From Pelagophyceae sp. CCMP2097 (taxonomy: Eukaryota; Sar; Pelagophyceae), in NCBI GenBank assembly GCA_026770575.1, contig MU657164.1:964134-984061 (forward strand): a DNA stretch of 19,928 nt, written 5' to 3'. This document shows positions 1 to 9,285 of this stretch, in pieces. The translations under genes were made by a program, and so were the position numbers. A model generated the notes under the pieces. That model had not been told where the DNA came from and did no database searches. It worked only from the letters and a program-made list of their open reading frames with translations. Positions within the stretch are counted from its first letter, which is position 1. Each line of letters opens with the position of its first letter.

Positions 1-1016
1 CGGTGCTCGCCGTCGTTCCCGCCGACGACGAGGAACCTGCGAGCGTCGAGTGCGACAGCAGCACAATTGAATCGTGGCGATTGCATGTTCGGTCCTGGCG
101 TGAACGTGAGCGTCGCGAGGTGGAAGATCTCCGTTGTGTTCAAATCTTCATCATTGTCATCCGCTCCACCACCCACCAGCAGCACCCGATTTCCATCAAT
201 CTGGACGGCTGCATGGCAATATCGCGCCGTGAGCATATTAGGGCCGGCAGTAAAGGCCATCATCGTCCGTGTGTCGAGCACTTCCGTCGAGTCTGAAGCA
301 GACCCGCCAAAATGACCACCGAACACGACGACGCGCCCTCCAGCAGCCACAACAGCACAATAAACACGAGCACCGCTCATCGCCGACCCCGGCTGGAACG
401 CCGCCCCGTCTGTCCACGGCCGCACGCCGAACACGGCAGTCTCGAGGCCAAAGTAGTTCAGCTCCTGCACCAGCGATTGCTGTGCCGCCTCGGGTAATGC
501 GCGGATCGCCTTCTGCATGCGCCGGTCGTCGGGAGGATCGCCGCGCAAAAAGTCGAGGAGCATGCGGAAGCGCTCGCCGTCGCGGTCGATGAAGATGGAT
601 CCATCCTCTGGATCAGACTGCAGCATCGCGTCGCAGCGGCCGAACATGCGGCCGAGCATCGAGTCCTCGATCTTTGTCAGCACGGCCCGCGATGTCTCGA
701 AGCGCGCGCCGCCGACGTTGAGCTTGACCACCTCGTCGGGCGGCGGCGCCGATGCTTTCATGCGCGCCTTTTCCTCTTCTTCGCGCGCGAGCTTCTCATC
801 CGTGTCGTTGATAAACGCCGCGCGGTCGCCTTCGAGCGCTCGGCGGTCCGTCGCGAGCCGGGCCTAGGAGGTGGCTCGCAAGGTGCTTCAATGTTCATGC
901 CGTACCATGTCGGCGTCAAAGGCCCGCTCGAGCGCATAGACCGCACCCAGCTGCGCCGTCGCCGTGCGCTGCACGGCCTCGAGCGCGGCGGCCACGGCGT
1001 TCGAGGGGTGCGCCAT
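1..1016 (-). CDS. BTB(T1/KCTD-like)-Kelch protein, 5' part, open at left edge
   Basis: Minus-strand gene with two exons, 1016-906 and 863 to the window edge; 324 residues are visible and no stop is reached. Residues 38-75 are charged and probably helical. Residues 82-180 form a potassium-channel-tetramerisation (T1/BTB) domain: VVKLNVGGARFETSR, then MLGRMFGR, then FIDRDGERFRMLLDFLRGD, ending ELNYFGLE. From about residue 198, Kelch blades follow with the usual VVVFGG, VLLVGGG and FLVVGG strands and TxEVLD/TFTPGPNM linkers. In this family the BTB domain oligomerises or binds Cullin-3 and the Kelch propeller binds a substrate, so a ubiquitin-ligase adaptor is a plausible inferred role. I chose the ATG at 1016 because its 37-codon exon joins exon 2 in frame (phase 0) across a 42-nt intron. 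Start and intron are inferred; the BTB and Kelch calls are firm. Confidence 0.85.
864..905 (-). other. 42-nt intron of the BTB-Kelch gene
   Basis: On the minus strand the sequence reads ATG|GTACGG at the donor and CTCCTAG|G at the acceptor. Without splicing, exon 1 meets a TGA shortly after the ATG at 908. Removing 42 nt joins ...AFDADM to ARLATDRRALEGD in phase 0 and leads into the BTB domain. The length is not a multiple of three, so it cannot be an in-frame insert. Confidence 0.7.
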
Positions 1017-1206
1017 CGTCGTGCCTCTCAGGGCCTTTGGAGGAGGGGTAATTGGAGAGCCGTTTCACGAGAGCACTGATCCGTCAGACTTCTGTGGTGG
1101 ACTTAAGGGCCCATTTTAGACTTGATAAATTCCAAAAATCTGGCTTATTGACAATTCCAAAACCAAACTTTTGGAAAGATAGAACATGTAGTTTTGAGAT
1201 AAGTCG

Positions 1207-1355
1207 AACTTTGGCGGCCAGTACATCAGCTCCCAGGGCATGTACATGGTCATGGGCGACGGATATGGAGAGCCCTTAACCTCCTCTTTCCAACGCTCTA
1301 GTCTGTGACTATAAGCTGCCCGGAGAGCTGGGCTACAGGGTAGGGTGCCAAAGTT
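1207..1355. mobile_element. MITE-like inverted-repeat element, copy 1
   Basis: Outer arms AACTTTGGC (1207-1215) and GCCAAAGTT (1347-1355) are perfect reverse complements. Inside them lies a ~109-bp core (about 1225-1333) bounded by CAGCTCCCAGGGCATG on the left and CCCGGAGAGCTG on the right. The core matches copies at 1375-1483 and 1679-1787. It has no coding capacity, so it looks like a non-autonomous element or a hairpin repeat. Confidence 0.6.
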
Positions 1356-1374
1356 TGAGAACGTGTCAACTTAT

Positions 1375-1483
1375 CTCAGCTCCCCGGGCGTGGACATGGT
1401 CACGGCCGATGGATTTCGAAAGCCCTGCTTCCCCTCTTTCCAACGCCGTCGACTATGACCATGGGCAAACCCGGAGAGCTGAG
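1375..1483. mobile_element. MITE-like inverted-repeat element, copy 2
   Basis: A 109-bp core beginning CTCAGCTCCCCGGGCGTG and ending ACCCGGAGAGCTGAG. The interior is shared with the other copies: a GGATTTCGAAAGCCCTGCTT block, then TCCAACGCCGTCG, then TGACCATG. It lacks obvious outer AACTTTGGC arms of its own, although the right arm of copy 1 lies only 20 bp upstream. Confidence 0.6.
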
Positions 1484-1660
1484 ATTCCGTCGCACCCTTT
1501 TCGAGTACCCTCATCGGTTTTCGGCCCGTGGGCGGTCGCTATAGGGGAAATACTGCTTCAGGGCTAGTGGAGGGGCGACCTACAACGTGTAGGAACGCTC
1601 AACGAGCAAAAGTAACTGCGCCGGGGCGCAGAATCGCCCCAAGAAGGCCAAAAACAGTCA

Positions 1661-1804
1661 AACTTTGGCGACCTAGAACTCAGCTCTCCCGGCGTATACA
1701 TGGTAACAGCCAACGGATTCCGAAAGCCCTGCTTCCTCTCACTCCAACGCCGTCGGCCGTGACCATGTACACGCCGGGAGAGCTGAGACTCGATGCTCCA
1801 AAGT
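1661..1804. mobile_element. MITE-like inverted-repeat element, copy 3 (best preserved arms)
   Basis: Core 1679-1787, again 109 bp. Left arm 1679-1704 starts CTCAGCTCTCCCGGCGTA; right arm 1762-1787 ends ACGCCGGGAGAGCTGAG. By eye the two 26-nt arms pair with one mismatch. Outer AACTTTGGC (1661-1669) and CCAAAGT (1798-1804) repeat the arrangement of copy 1. ORFs overlap it on both strands, but they only reflect the palindrome. Confidence 0.65.
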
Positions 1805-3079
1805 AGTACTTTTTCTGCGCATTCCCTCCTAGGAATTCCTAGGGTTTGGCAGCGCGCCGGGTCGCCGTCGCCGCTCAAATCGGTTGTGGATCAAATCCAG
1901 GCGACCTGAGTGACTTTGGTAAACGCCCCCTAAAAGCTTATTGTCCGATAGCCTCGGCGGCGGGAACCCTGTAGCGGCCAGAGCCTCGCAGGCGCATCAC
2001 TGTCCTTGCTTGCTTGAGATCCACCCTTCCACTTGTGACAAAATCGTATCGTGCATCGAAGAAAACACGACGCAAGCTCCTATGGGGCCCTTCCACGTCG
2101 TGGAGAGGGCGGGCCCCAGGACATTGCCCGCGCCAACCGGGTCCGTCGAGAGCGGTCGCCATATTTTGATCCCGCACTTAAAATTCGACCTCGCACTTAC
2201 GATGAAGCGCCCCTATGGCGCAGCGCGGGCGACGGGCGCACCACTGCGCCCATGGGGCGGCCGCGCTCGTGACGAATGCGTATATGAGCGAGCAATTCGG
2301 TGCCGCCGGTGGGGGTCGATGAGGAGCGTACAAGGGGTATCGGCGATAAAGCCGACCTCAAGTGACGCAAAGTTGTGCCTCCCAGAGGCCGCTTGCGGGG
2401 TTGGTCGTGGTCGCTATGCCCCCCCCCTGCCCCCCGGGATGTCCGTTGACATGATCAGCCTCAGGAGGGCACCTTGCAAGGGCGTGAACAAGCGTTTCCC
2501 CCAATATTTTGGACTTGATAAAATCTTTATTTGCCTTCTTACCTTGATTTTGTTGAACTAATTTTGCCTCCGTATTGCGAAGGTTCGGGCCCGGCTGGCA
2601 ATCGCTGACCGCAGGGATCGAAATTCTGGCTATGTGACGGGGTGGGTCCATACGCACTGGGGTGGTATATGGCCGGTCCTCTACGATTGCCGCGAGTGGC
2701 GCTTCAGACAAGCCAAAACAGACGTTCAGATTTTTAGTTTGAGCGTTTTTTACAAACAATTTCTGGGGGACCGGGCATCATGGGACTCAGCGCGACGTCC
2801 TCTATCACTCCCAACAGAGCCAAACTCCAACCGACGAAAACTCCGATTGCCAGAAAGTCCTCGGCGTCACAGGCGATACCCCTTGTATGGGAGGGGGAGG
2901 GAAGGTCGTGCGTCGTGGCGTCGTGGGGGCATCATCGGCGTCGTGGCAGCATCGTCGGCGACGGAGTGCCTCTGCCTTATTGCGGGCTGCTCAATATGGT
3001 TCGCTGCACATGGCACCGGTACGCTGGCAACGCATAGATCTCATGCATGTCACCGCCGGTGGCGTGTCACTCGCGCGCC
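1805..3079. other. Intergenic stretch without a supported gene
   Basis: No ORF here shows a recognisable domain. It holds an AT-rich motif, ATTTTGGACTTGATAAA, at 2506-2522. That matches ATTTTAGACTTGATAAA at 1113-1129 in 16 of 17 positions. There is also an imperfect palindrome near 2209-2258 (CCCCTATGGCGCAGCG against CACTGCGCCCATGGGG) and a C-rich run near 2420-2440. Composition is less GC-rich than the genes on either side. Confidence 0.5.
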
Positions 3080-4160
3080 CCTTTGAGCATCGACGGCGAG
3101 CACCTCCGTCGTCGACAATCCAGCCCCTAGCACGAGGATCCGCGGTTCTTTCTCCGCAGCGTCGAGGCGAACGGCAGCGATGCCCCTGCGCACAGTCTGC
3201 ATGGCAGGCCCGGGCTCGAAAGTCATCGTCGCCACGTAGAGGAGCTCAGTCGTGGCCACGTGTCTGACGATTCCTCCCCGCCAATGATGAGGACGTGTCG
3301 AGCAACGACTTGCACAGCCGCGCAGCGACCGCGTGCCGAGCCCATCGACGGACCGGGCGTTGAACGCCATGGTCCGGATGTCGAGGACCTCTGTGGTGAT
3401 CAAACTGTATGAACTGTCTGATCTGCCACCGGCGACCATGATGCGGTGCTCGTCGAGCGCGACGACCGCGCAGCCGCATCGTGAAGCGGCCATGGCGGGC
3501 CCCGGCGCAAAGGACATCGTGTCGAGGCTGAAAATCACGGTAGTCGACAAGAAAGACGCGCCATCACGACCGCCAGCGACGAGGATCCTACGAGCATCGA
3601 GTGCGCCGGCGGAGCAGCCGAATCGTGTCGATTGCATGTTCGGTCCCGTTAAGACTTACTAAGATACAATTGTAGAAAGATCGAGGGATCAGAGGGAGAG
3701 AACTCGGCGGGTCACACGGAAAGGAGACGTTGCAGAGCACGAGCACGGCAGTGCTCAGGGCCAGCCCCTGGCGAAGCCGGTGGCGGCCGTGGTGTAGTTG
3801 GCTCGGCGCGCGCGGTGAGCGCGCTGGCGGACGGCCTCGAAGGCGGCGGTTGATCGGCATCCCGACCCGACGGCGAGCGCGATGGACGCGCGGAGAGCAG
3901 CGGCGCGAGCGCGGACAGCGGTGATCCCCCACGACCGGTATAAGCGGAGGCGAGAGACTGAATACGCCTCGTCGACGTTGCGGTCCTGTTATGACTTACT
4001 AAGATAGAAGGATCGAGGGATCAGAGGGAGTGAACTCGTTGCGGTCCCGGCGTGAACGTGGGCGTCGAGAGTTGGAAGATCTCCTTCGTGTTCAAATATT
4101 CACTATCGTCGTTCGCTCCACGCACCACCAGCACGCGGTCCGCATCGATCCCATGTCCCG
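3080..4160 (-). pseudogene. Degenerate Kelch-repeat copy, frameshifted and interrupted
   Basis: The minus strand carries Kelch blades: LDARRILVAGGRDG, then MSFAPGPAMAASRCGCAVVALDEHRIMVAGG, with linkers TTEVLDIRTMAF and TTELLYVATMTFEPGP. Near 3325 the frame slips; another frame then reads CAAVQVVARHVLIIGG and EESSDT, and near 3258-3266 the original frame resumes. So one blade lies between two compensating indels. Upstream, 4048-4155 reads DADRVLVVRGANDDSEYLN and TPTFTPGP, homologous to residues about 263-295 of the BTB-Kelch gene at 1-1016, but it is separated from the rest by a ~401-bp insertion. No BTB part is visible. I infer a truncated paralogue. Sequencing errors could explain the two small shifts but not the insertion. 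Confidence 0.7.
3641..4048. repeat. Insertion in the Kelch copy with ~60-bp terminal direct repeats
   Basis: Compared with the uninterrupted paralogous stretch near 85-105, Kelch homology stops at CGGTCCC (3641-3647) and resumes at CGGTCCC (4042-4048). Between them, 3641-3705 and 3981-4038 are direct repeats: both run CGGTCC, then GACTTACTAAGATA, then GATCGAGGGATCAGAGGGAG and GAACTCG. They enclose ~275 bp of unrelated GC-rich sequence. The layout resembles a small element with terminal direct repeats or a local duplication. No coding domain is recognised inside. Confidence 0.6.
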
Positions 4161-4253
4161 AGTCTGTGCCGAAGACGCCTTCGGGGTTGATAGCAGTCTA
4201 CCGCATTCTCATACAAGGGACCTCGCGGTTTGGTCCGTAGAATCTCAATCTAT

Positions 4254-7200
4254 CTAGGAATCCGAGTGGTCCAGCTTCTTCATCATGAATTCTTGGTACC
4301 AGGTCTTCGAGGTCTTCTTCTTCGCGGCGGGCGGTGGCGCCTTCTTCGCAGCTGTCGGCGCCTTCTTCTTCGCAGCGGCGACGGTGGCTTTCGGCCGCGT
4401 GACCCATATTTCGGTGCCGCGCACTTCCAATGCGCAGGCACCGGCGCCGGCAGCGGCCTTCAGCGCGGCTGAGAGTTTTTTGGCGCCAGCGAGGGGCCTT
4501 CCGAACTCGGCCTCGAAGACGGGCTTGAGCACTGACGAGCTCACCTCGTCGCGCTTCCCGAGCAAGGCGCGCACGTCGGAGGCGAACATCGCGTCTATTT
4601 CGGCGGCAGGGATCGTCGGACGCACGCCGGCGGCAGGGACCGTCGGACGCACGGCGGCGGCGACCGTCGGGCGCACGAGCCACAGCCCGCCCTTGGCGCG
4701 CTCCTCGAGTCGGCACGCCCCGGCAAGCTCTGCGCGCTGCAGTGCAGCTTTGAGCTTCCCAACCTGGAGCGTTTTGCCAAACTTGGATTCGTAGAGATTC
4801 CGGAAGTCGGCCAAGAGGATCTCCGCCGTCTCGTCGAGCAGCGCGGCGACGTCGTCTATAACGATGGTTGGCCTTGCTGCAGAGGTCCCAGCCGGCGCCG
4901 CCGATCCCGCCGCCTCCTTGGTGCATGCCGCTGCGGTCCCGGTGGACTGCATAGAAGAGTCTGCTGGCGCTGGCGCACCCGCCTGCTTCTTGCTGGAGCC
5001 TTTCGGTCGCTTCTCAATGAGGATGATCGCGAGCAGCCGCTTGCTGTCCGTCAGGTCCGGGCCGAAGAAGGGGATGCGCGTCTCCTCTTCCGCGCGGAGC
5101 CCGGCCACGTAATGCACGCGCGCCTCGTCGAGCTGGTCCTCATCGAACGGTGCCGCGGTGCCGCGCTGCCGTTCGAGCGCTGGTGCGAATCCTGCGGCGC
5201 GCAAGAGCCCTGCGTGGTAGTGTGCGCTCGGCAGGAAGCGGTTGCACGGCGCGGCCCGCGCGATGAACGCGACCAGAGCGGAGTACGCCGTGTCTAGTGT
5301 CTCCTCGCTGCTCTTCAGCGCATAGGACTTGGCCCAGAGCGCCTCGGTGTCGTCGGCGTTTCGGTCGAGCGCGGCGTCGCAGTCGCGGACCACAGCCGAA
5401 AGGAGCGCGCGGCTGGCGGCATCGTCGGGCGTGCCGCGGGCGGAAAAGCGCCCATTGTTATACTCCGCGCGCTTCAGGTAGAGGCGCGCGTCGTCGAGGC
5501 CGAGGCGGCAGCCGATGTCGACGACGGCCCAAGCAGCGTCGACGTCGCGATACCGCTCCAAGCACGCGGTGACCAGGAACGCCGACGCACAGAGACCGCA
5601 GTGCACAGATTCGTATCCTCGAGGTGCCTGGATGCGAAACGCCGACGCGCGCACGAAGTAGTCGAGCGCGACGCTAAATGCCGACGTCTCATCGCTGATC
5701 ACAGCGGCGAAAAGCTGCGTTACACCATCTGCCGCGGGTTGTGCGCCGGTCGCGACGAGGAGCCGCGAGACGATGGTGAGCCTTGCGAAGACGAGGGCGC
5801 GGCGGTATTCCTTGTCCTCCCAGGACGCGACGAGGTCGGCGTTCGGCGTCGAGTAGACTGAGGCGAGGCGCTCCACCACAAACATGGCGAATGGCACGAG
5901 GTCGAAGAGCTCCTGGTCGTACGGGGTGTCGCGGATGATTTCGTTGACCTGCTGGAAGACTACCGCCGCGCGGAGCAGCCGGCGAGCCGTCGGCGACGTC
6001 GCCGCGGACTGGCTCAGCGAGTCGAGCGCCACCGAGAGCGGCACGTGTCGAAACTCTGGCGTGCCGAAGAACTCCTTGTCGATGTTGAAGCTCGCGAGCC
6101 GAGCCTCGACGGAGCGCTCGCTCGGCGCGGCACCGACAGCCGCGGGAACTCGGCGCTGCAGGATGTGCGTCCTCGCGCGCTCGGCTGGAAACGACGAGTC
6201 TTGATACTCGCGTCGCGGCTCGTAGCCGGCATAGGCCCGCGCGTCGAACGGCAGCACCTCGACGACGTCGAAGCCCGCCGCCGCCGCCGCCGCGTCAACG
6301 TCCCAACTGCGCAAGTTGCCCGCGGCCTCGCGCGTCGTGCCGCCCTGCTTCGTCGCGAGCGTCACGTAGACGCGGCCGCCCGGCTTTAGGAACGCCCCGA
6401 CGCCGCCCAAAAAGTCGCCGAGGAGCCTTGCACCTTGGTCACCCGAGACCAAAGGCAACGATGGAAGATACGGAAAGTTCCACACGACGCTGTCCCAGGT
6501 GCCGTCGCCGCAGGAATGCTCGAGGCGCGTCGCGTCAACGCCGTGCGCGACCACGACGAACGGGTCGGCCGCAAGCGCGGCGAGGTTGGCAGCCGCGCCG
6601 GCGTACTTGGCGCAGACGCCTTCTTGCGGCTCGAGCGAAGAGCATGTGATGTCCGCTTCGCCGCGCCGCGCGTTGGCTGCAGCGAGCGCCTTGGAGAAGG
6701 AGAAGTCGCCGTCGCCGACGACGAGTATGCGGCCGCGCAGCGGCGGCACGTCGAGACGCAGAAGGTCAAAGGGCTGATCCACGCGGAGCATTAGCCAGTT
6801 CTCGGCGTTGATCTTGAGGAACGGATTGCGCAGGTAGTAGCGGCCGTGCAGCGCGAGGGCGTCGACGCCGTCGACGGTCGGCGTCAGCTTCGGCTCGACA
6901 CCGAAGATCTGTAGCAGCACGCGCTGCCCCGCCTCGTCCTCGACGAGCGCCGAGACGCAACCCGAGGGCGAGACCGTGGCGGCGCGGACGACGGTGAGCA
7001 GGAGCTTGCGGTACGGCACGGCGCGGCCCATGGTCGCGTGGAGGCCCTTGAGATTCGTGAGGCTCATGCGCCCGAGCTCCTCGTAGCACGCGGAGCTCGA
7101 AACGGGCCCGAACGGCGACTTGAGGCAGTCTCTCGGGTCGAGTGGATACATGTAGGAGGCGCTCCAAGCCCGCGTCACGTCGATGAATTTGGCGAGGTCG

Positions 7201-7760
7201 GCCCTCAGGCGATCGAACGACGCGTCGACTTCGAAGTTTGCCGCAAAGCCCGTCGCCGGGTCGACGGAAGGCGCGCACCGCAGAAGAAGCTCGAAGCGGC
7301 TCGCCATCACCCCGTGCAAACTCGGCGGGAGCACCGCCGGGTCGAAGCGCAGCATCTCGGACAACGGCGGCTTGCGCGCCATGGCGAGGAGCTCGACGCG
7401 GCTGCGGAGCGGGTCCTGCTGCGGGAACTTGTCCGACATAACGCGCATCAACTCGTCGAAATCGGCCATGCCCTTAAAGTGCGCGAAGCGGTCCAGAAGC
7501 GCCGTCTCTTCCGCGGTCCAGGCGCCGCTCGTCTCGCGGCGCGCGCGCACGAGGTCGTCGACGTCGTCCTGCCAATCGGATTTGCCTTGCATGTTCGCCG
7601 CGTAGCTGCGCTGTTTCGAGAGCTCAGCGTCGATGTCCGCCTGCAGCCGCGCGGCGTCGCCGACGCCCTTTTGGCAGAGTCCGCGGCGCCGAGACGCCCC
7701 GGAACACGGGCCCCGCCGCAGCGACACCCACAGCGCCTTGGGCGCGGCGAAGCGGCGCAT
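4254..7760 (-). CDS. Multidomain protein with BMT5-like (DUF2431) methyltransferase core
   Basis: An intronless ORF of 1168 residues. An in-frame TAG lies 15 nt upstream of the ATG, so 7760 is the first possible start in this exon. Residues 1-30 are Arg-rich and could be a mitochondrial presequence. Residues 240-337 resemble the small beta domain seen before SET/TPR regions (RNPFLKINAENWLMLRVD); this is a weak call. Residues 343-537 carry the BMT5-like Rossmann fold: ILVVGDGDFSFSKAL (345-359), SSLEPQE, WDSVVWNFPYLP (422-433), FLKPGGRVYVTLATKQGG, and GYEPRREY before HILQRR. In yeast, Bmt5 makes m3U in 25S rRNA. Residues 560-915 are helical and TPR-like. Residues 967-1030 and 1056-1123 are two related winged-helix-like repeats (FRNLYESKFGKTL and LKPVFEAEFGRPL) resembling LOTUS/OST-HTH. 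The tail is Lys/Ala-rich. rRNA or other RNA methylation is inferred; the true substrate is unknown. Confidence 0.85.
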   Translation of the reverse strand: MRRFAAPKALWVSLRRGPCSGASRRRGLCQKGVGDAARLQADIDAELSKQRSYAANMQGKSDWQDDVDDLVRARRETSGAWTAEETALLDRFAHFKGMADFDELMRVMSDKFPQQDPLRSRVELLAMARKPPLSEMLRFDPAVLPPSLHGVMASRFELLLRCAPSVDPATGFAANFEVDASFDRLRADLAKFIDVTRAWSASYMYPLDPRDCLKSPFGPVSSSACYEELGRMSLTNLKGLHATMGRAVPYRKLLLTVVRAATVSPSGCVSALVEDEAGQRVLLQIFGVEPKLTPTVDGVDALALHGRYYLRNPFLKINAENWLMLRVDQPFDLLRLDVPPLRGRILVVGDGDFSFSKALAAANARRGEADITCSSLEPQEGVCAKYAGAAANLAALAADPFVVVAHGVDATRLEHSCGDGTWDSVVWNFPYLPSLPLVSGDQGARLLGDFLGGVGAFLKPGGRVYVTLATKQGGTTREAAGNLRSWDVDAAAAAAGFDVVEVLPFDARAYAGYEPRREYQDSSFPAERARTHILQRRVPAAVGAAPSERSVEARLASFNIDKEFFGTPEFRHVPLSVALDSLSQSAATSPTARRLLRAAVVFQQVNEIIRDTPYDQELFDLVPFAMFVVERLASVYSTPNADLVASWEDKEYRRALVFARLTIVSRLLVATGAQPAADGVTQLFAAVISDETSAFSVALDYFVRASAFRIQAPRGYESVHCGLCASAFLVTACLERYRDVDAAWAVVDIGCRLGLDDARLYLKRAEYNNGRFSARGTPDDAASRALLSAVVRDCDAALDRNADDTEALWAKSYALKSSEETLDTAYSALVAFIARAAPCNRFLPSAHYHAGLLRAAGFAPALERQRGTAAPFDEDQLDEARVHYVAGLRAEEETRIPFFGPDLTDSKRLLAIILIEKRPKGSSKKQAGAPAPADSSMQSTGTAAACTKEAAGSAAPAGTSAARPTIVIDDVAALLDETAEILLADFRNLYESKFGKTLQVGKLKAALQRAELAGACRLEERAKGGLWLVRPTVAAAVRPTVPAAGVRPTIPAAEIDAMFASDVRALLGKRDEVSSSVLKPVFEAEFGRPLAGAKKLSAALKAAAGAGACALEVRGTEIWVTRPKATVAAAKKKAPTAAKKAPPPAAKKKTSKTWYQEFMMKKLDHSDS
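4600..4680 (-). repeat. In-frame triplicated RPTV linker
   Basis: Three consecutive 24-27-bp units encode RPTVAAAV, RPTVPAAGV and RPTIPAAE (residues about 1030-1054). They lie between the two winged-helix-like repeats of the methyltransferase-like protein. It is a small coding minisatellite that probably makes a flexible linker. Confidence 0.7.
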
Positions 7761-8060
7761 CCTGAGGACGGCCGACTAGCCCTGCCGCGCCTCGGCGCCC
7801 GCCGGGCTGGCTCGTGGAAAAGGCCACTGACAAGGTCTAGACACTCGACCTCATGGAGCACGGACGAGGCAAGCTCGAGCCTCGTGCTCTCGGCCCGGTC
7901 GTGGCTCGACGAGTGCGTTTGTTTTTTTGTCGCAAGTCACTGCCCTGGGCGGCCGGCCCTAGGCTGAATTTGCCCTGAGCCTTCGCCTAATTTCGCCTGG
8001 CCCAAATCGTCTTTTGGCGATCGCAGAAGCTTTTCGTGAGCGCCGCGCGTCTCGGCCGCA
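7761..8060. promoter_or_regulatory. Divergent intergenic region (likely bidirectional promoter)
   Basis: The two intact genes start 300 bp apart and point away from each other (7760 minus, 8061 plus). Both promoters and both 5' untranslated regions must fit here. I see no clear TATA box. An in-frame TGA at 8037-8039 limits the plus gene's start, and a TAG at 7776-7778 limits the minus gene's start. Confidence 0.5.
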
Positions 8061-8449
8061 ATGCTGCGGCGCACTTCCACGCATTTCCGGTCGGCGGTGC
8101 CGAAGCCGGTGCCGCGCGGGGTAAAACGGCGCATTTTGAAGGAGGAGGCGAGGCGGGCGCAGGTGATAGAAGCTTGCGCAAGTGCTCCTCCGCAACCAAA
8201 AAAGCTACCTCCGAAATCTGTCAGCGTGCGCCCGCCGCGGCCCGGGAGTGCACGCGAGGTCGACGCTTTGGAAAACGCCGGGTGGCGCATCGACGGGGCT
8301 TTGGAGAGTAAAGTGTCAGGGAATTGGAAATTCAACGAGTTTATTCCGTCGGAAGTTCCTAGAGTAAAAGCTATCGCAAAAGAACCGACGACGGAGCTCT
8401 TCGTCGGCAATCTCCCGTTCGACGCCACCGACATCGACGTCCGGACAGC
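8061..8449 (+). CDS. Exon 1: basic N-terminus and first half of RRM
   Basis: ATG at 8061 is the first in frame after TGA 8037-8039. The N-terminus (MLRRTSTHFRSAVPKPVPRG) is Arg/Ser/Pro-rich and acid-free, compatible with a mitochondrial presequence; it lacks the hydrophobic signal peptide expected for a complex plastid. Residues 112-129 give RRM strand 1 with RNP2 (ELFVGNLPF) and the start of helix 1 (DATDIDVRT). The exon ends GC in phase 2 before GTGCGT. The reading frame stays open to 8546, but those extra residues come from repeat sequence and do not complete the RRM. Confidence 0.85.
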
Positions 8450-8506
8450 GTGCGTCAGGAAGAAGGGGATTGCGTCTGCGCGGCTGCCTTTGCATAGGAG
8501 CTTAAA

Positions 8507-8683
8507 CGGGTTCGGGTTTGACCGAAACCCGCGGGTCGGGTTATAGCGTTTTGGCCGACACGTCTTTGAGTGGGTCTAGCCGTGGTACAAACCCGAACCC
8601 GACCCGAGAAGACGGGTTTGGTCGTTTGACAAACCCGAGGGTGCGGCACAAATTGAAGACCCGGAAACACCGTCCCTGCTCCT
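8507..8683 (+). repeat. GC-rich hairpin repeat in intron 1, copy A
   Basis: CGGGTTCGGGTTTG at 8507-8520 has an exact reverse complement, CAAACCCGAACCCG, at 8588-8601. A second small pair, CGGGTTTG/CAAACCCG, lies at about 8613-8637. The block continues through CGGCACAAATTGAA to TGCTCCTG and recurs at 9286-9490. It looks like a MITE or other structured repeat. Confidence 0.65.
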
Positions 8684-9285
8684 GCCGGGTGTTCGATAGT
8701 ACGGGCCCCTGCAAGGCCTCTTTAGCGGTCACTTGCCTGGCCTCTGCAAGGTCACTTACAAGGCCTCTTTGACGGCCTCTTTCAAGGGCCTTTGAAGAGC
8801 CCTCCGGACGGGCCCCTGCAAGGCTTTTCGCGGCCACTTGCACGGCCTCTGCCGCGAAGCTCTGCGCATTCACTTGCGAGGCCTTTCTCAAGGCCCCTCT
8901 CTAGCCCCCACGCAGGCTTCCTTGCAAGAGACCGGGCGGCCGCGGCGACTCCGAAGGCCCGTGCGAGCGACCGTCCGAGGGACCGTCCAGGGGACGTCGC
9001 AGAGAGGCTGCAGTCGAGGGGCCGAGTGACTGTCCAAGGGACCATCGAGGGGCCGCCAATCAAAGCGACCGTCACAGAGGGCCCGTCGAGGGACCCTCAA
9101 AGAAACTGTCCAAAAGAATCGTCAAAAGGACCGCCCAAGCGACCGTCCAAGGGACCGTCAGAGCCTTTCAAGGGACCGTCTCAAGGCGCCGTTTCGAATG
9201 GCCGTCTCCAGGGGCCATCTCAAGGCGCCGTCTCAAAGGGCCGTCTCAAAGGGTCGTCTCCAGGGGCCGTCTCGAGGGGCCGGAG

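Noticed and set aside
1941..2561. 206-residue plus-strand ORF
   Set aside because: No recognisable motif, low-complexity and palindromic DNA beneath it, and no homologous pattern I can name.
2358..2759. 133-residue minus-strand ORF
   Set aside because: No domain or supportive context; composition is not clearly coding.
3588..3932. 114-residue minus-strand ORF across the insertion
   Set aside because: It runs through the insertion into one Kelch frame by chance; no domain in the inserted part.
7038..7967. 309-residue plus-strand ORF opposite the methyltransferase-like gene
   Set aside because: Antisense shadow of the GC-rich minus-strand coding sequence; no motif.
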